Source: Naegleria lovaniensis (Eukaryota; Heterolobosea; Eutetramitea; Acrasida; Naegleriidae). Taken from it: a stretch of DNA of 64,000 bases. A model generated the notes under the pieces. It saw only the letters and a program-made list of their open reading frames with translations, searched no databases and was not told the origin of the DNA. The stretch spans positions 62,001-126,000 of the forward strand of contig NW_025407833.1 in NCBI RefSeq assembly GCF_003324165.1, read 5' to 3'. Shown here in pieces: positions 63,444-64,000 of this stretch. The position numbers were made by a program, and so were the translations under genes. Each line of letters opens with the position of its first letter. The stretch's first letter is position 1.

Positions 63444-64000
63444 ATGAAAGAAAGACAGTATTTCTTGAATGATCTTCCTCAAGAGATGATGGTTGAAATT
63501 TGTGAGTTTTTGTCGTTGCGAGTCTTGCTAAGCGATACGTGGATGATATTGCTGAGACATGCTTTTATGAATCTTGAAAATAATGATAACCATTCCTCTT
63601 CATCGGATTTCATAGAATTACATTTAAGAAATATTGTGATCAAACATTTTGCAGCTTGTTCTTTGGAGAAGCCTGTCTCACTGATTACTATTTTGTTGAC
63701 AATATTTCGCTCTACATCTCAAGATCTTGGTCATTTGGGACTTCAGATTCCAACACCCACCTCAAGTCTTATTTACAGAAAAATGGGTGAGGATGTGTGT
63801 CAATTTTTGCAATTTCCAACAGATACATTTATTGGAATCGAATCTTTATATGAATCTGAAACACAAGTCTTACCTGCTATTGCTAAATTACCTTGTTTAA
63901 GGTTACAGAAAATATTTAAATTTATTACACAGAACAATTATATTTATTTACTTAACTCAGCGCAACCATACAAGCTGCAAACATCTGTAAAGAATCAACT
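63444..64000 (+). CDS. F-box-like protein, 3' part outside window
   Basis: The frame from the ATG at 63444 stays open to the window end (about 185 residues), so it is easy to miss. It begins MKERQYFLNDLPQEMMVEIC then EFLSLRVLL, an F-box-type helix pair (LPxEMxxEIxxFL). The remainder is Leu-rich without clear repeats yet. F-box proteins recruit substrates to SCF ubiquitin ligases; the substrate-binding part lies outside. It diverges from FOCAD across 223 bp. Confidence 0.62.
   Translation, partial: MKERQYFLNDLPQEMMVEICEFLSLRVLLSDTWMILLRHAFMNLENNDNHSSSSDFIELHLRNIVIKHFAACSLEKPVSLITILLTIFRSTSQDLGHLGLQIPTPTSSLIYRKMGEDVCQFLQFPTDTFIGIESLYESETQVLPAIAKLPCLRLQKIFKFITQNNYIYLLNSAQPYKLQTSVKNQ

Noticed and set aside
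1-64000. Mobile elements, viral relics, CRISPR arrays, rRNA or tRNA genes
   Set aside because: No terminal repeats, transposase, reverse transcriptase, capsid or RNA-gene signatures were seen. A covariance-model scan would be needed to exclude small RNAs.

Overview
The window looks like nuclear DNA of a compact, AT-rich protist genome. The best fit is a heterolobosean amoeboflagellate such as Naegleria; this is an inference from gene content and style, not a database match. The supporting signs are: dense genes on both strands with 30-500 bp between them; few spliceosomal introns, 36-380 bp long, mostly GTAAGT/GTAGGT/GTATGT...AG; start codons that nearly always follow a run of A; long Ser/Asn/Gln-rich inserts inside conserved domains; and a mix of ordinary eukaryotic genes (DOCK, TRAPPC10, Ku80, MUTYH, SNM1, PDK1, FOCAD) with genes of bacterial type (RlaP-like nucleotidyltransferase, HD phosphohydrolase of COG4339 type, YdeI-like protein). 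I saw no rRNA, tRNA, transposon, retroelement, viral relic or CRISPR array.

Layout. 1-4240 (minus): a secreted acid lipase cut by the window edge, then a four-exon ACAD11-type protein (kinase-like domain plus acyl-CoA dehydrogenase) ending in a peroxisomal-type SKM tripeptide. 4415-11714 (minus): a large DOCK-family GEF. 11846-15534: a head-to-head pair of bacterial-type genes (RlaP-like and HD) and a saccharopine-dehydrogenase-like gene whose frame breaks in a conserved motif. 15663-17972: a secreted Lys-rich coiled-coil protein. 18482-20762: SNM1/Pso2 nuclease. 20851-25855: TRAPPC10. 26077-28937: RCC1 repeats, two BTB domains and a CaaX box. 29024-31431: Ku80. 31506-34960: CCCH zinc-finger protein. 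35010-37070: MUTYH. 37300-38188: two small paralogues. 38534-41200: 7TM-RGS receptor. 41286-43084: IQ protein and YdeI-like protein. 43147-45343: PDK1. 45559-48917: helical-repeat protein with a MYND finger, which I assemble from three open frames joined by very short introns. 49223-51136: soluble RGS protein. 51209-54435: a conserved unknown, an Arg/Phe-rich protein with a mitochondrial-type N-terminus and a small membrane protein. 54737-56827: EngB-type GTPase with a very long N-terminus. 56858-63220: focadhesin. 63444-64000: start of an F-box-like gene.

There is no operon logic, but themes recur. Three genes serve DNA repair: SNM1 with two PCNA-binding-type motifs, Ku80 with an intact DNA-PKcs-recruiting type tail, and MUTYH with a C-terminal PIP-like motif. 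Several serve signalling: DOCK GEF, 7TM-RGS, soluble RGS, PDK1, and RCC1/BTB-CaaX. The most useful structural observations are a set of apparent gene breaks that very short introns (about 32-46 nt) resolve in phase, and one frame break (about 14927-14937) that no intron explains. I did not find an obvious wholly new multi-gene system; the candidates most worth following are the RlaP-like gene, the double-BTB CaaX protein and the tandem small-protein family.
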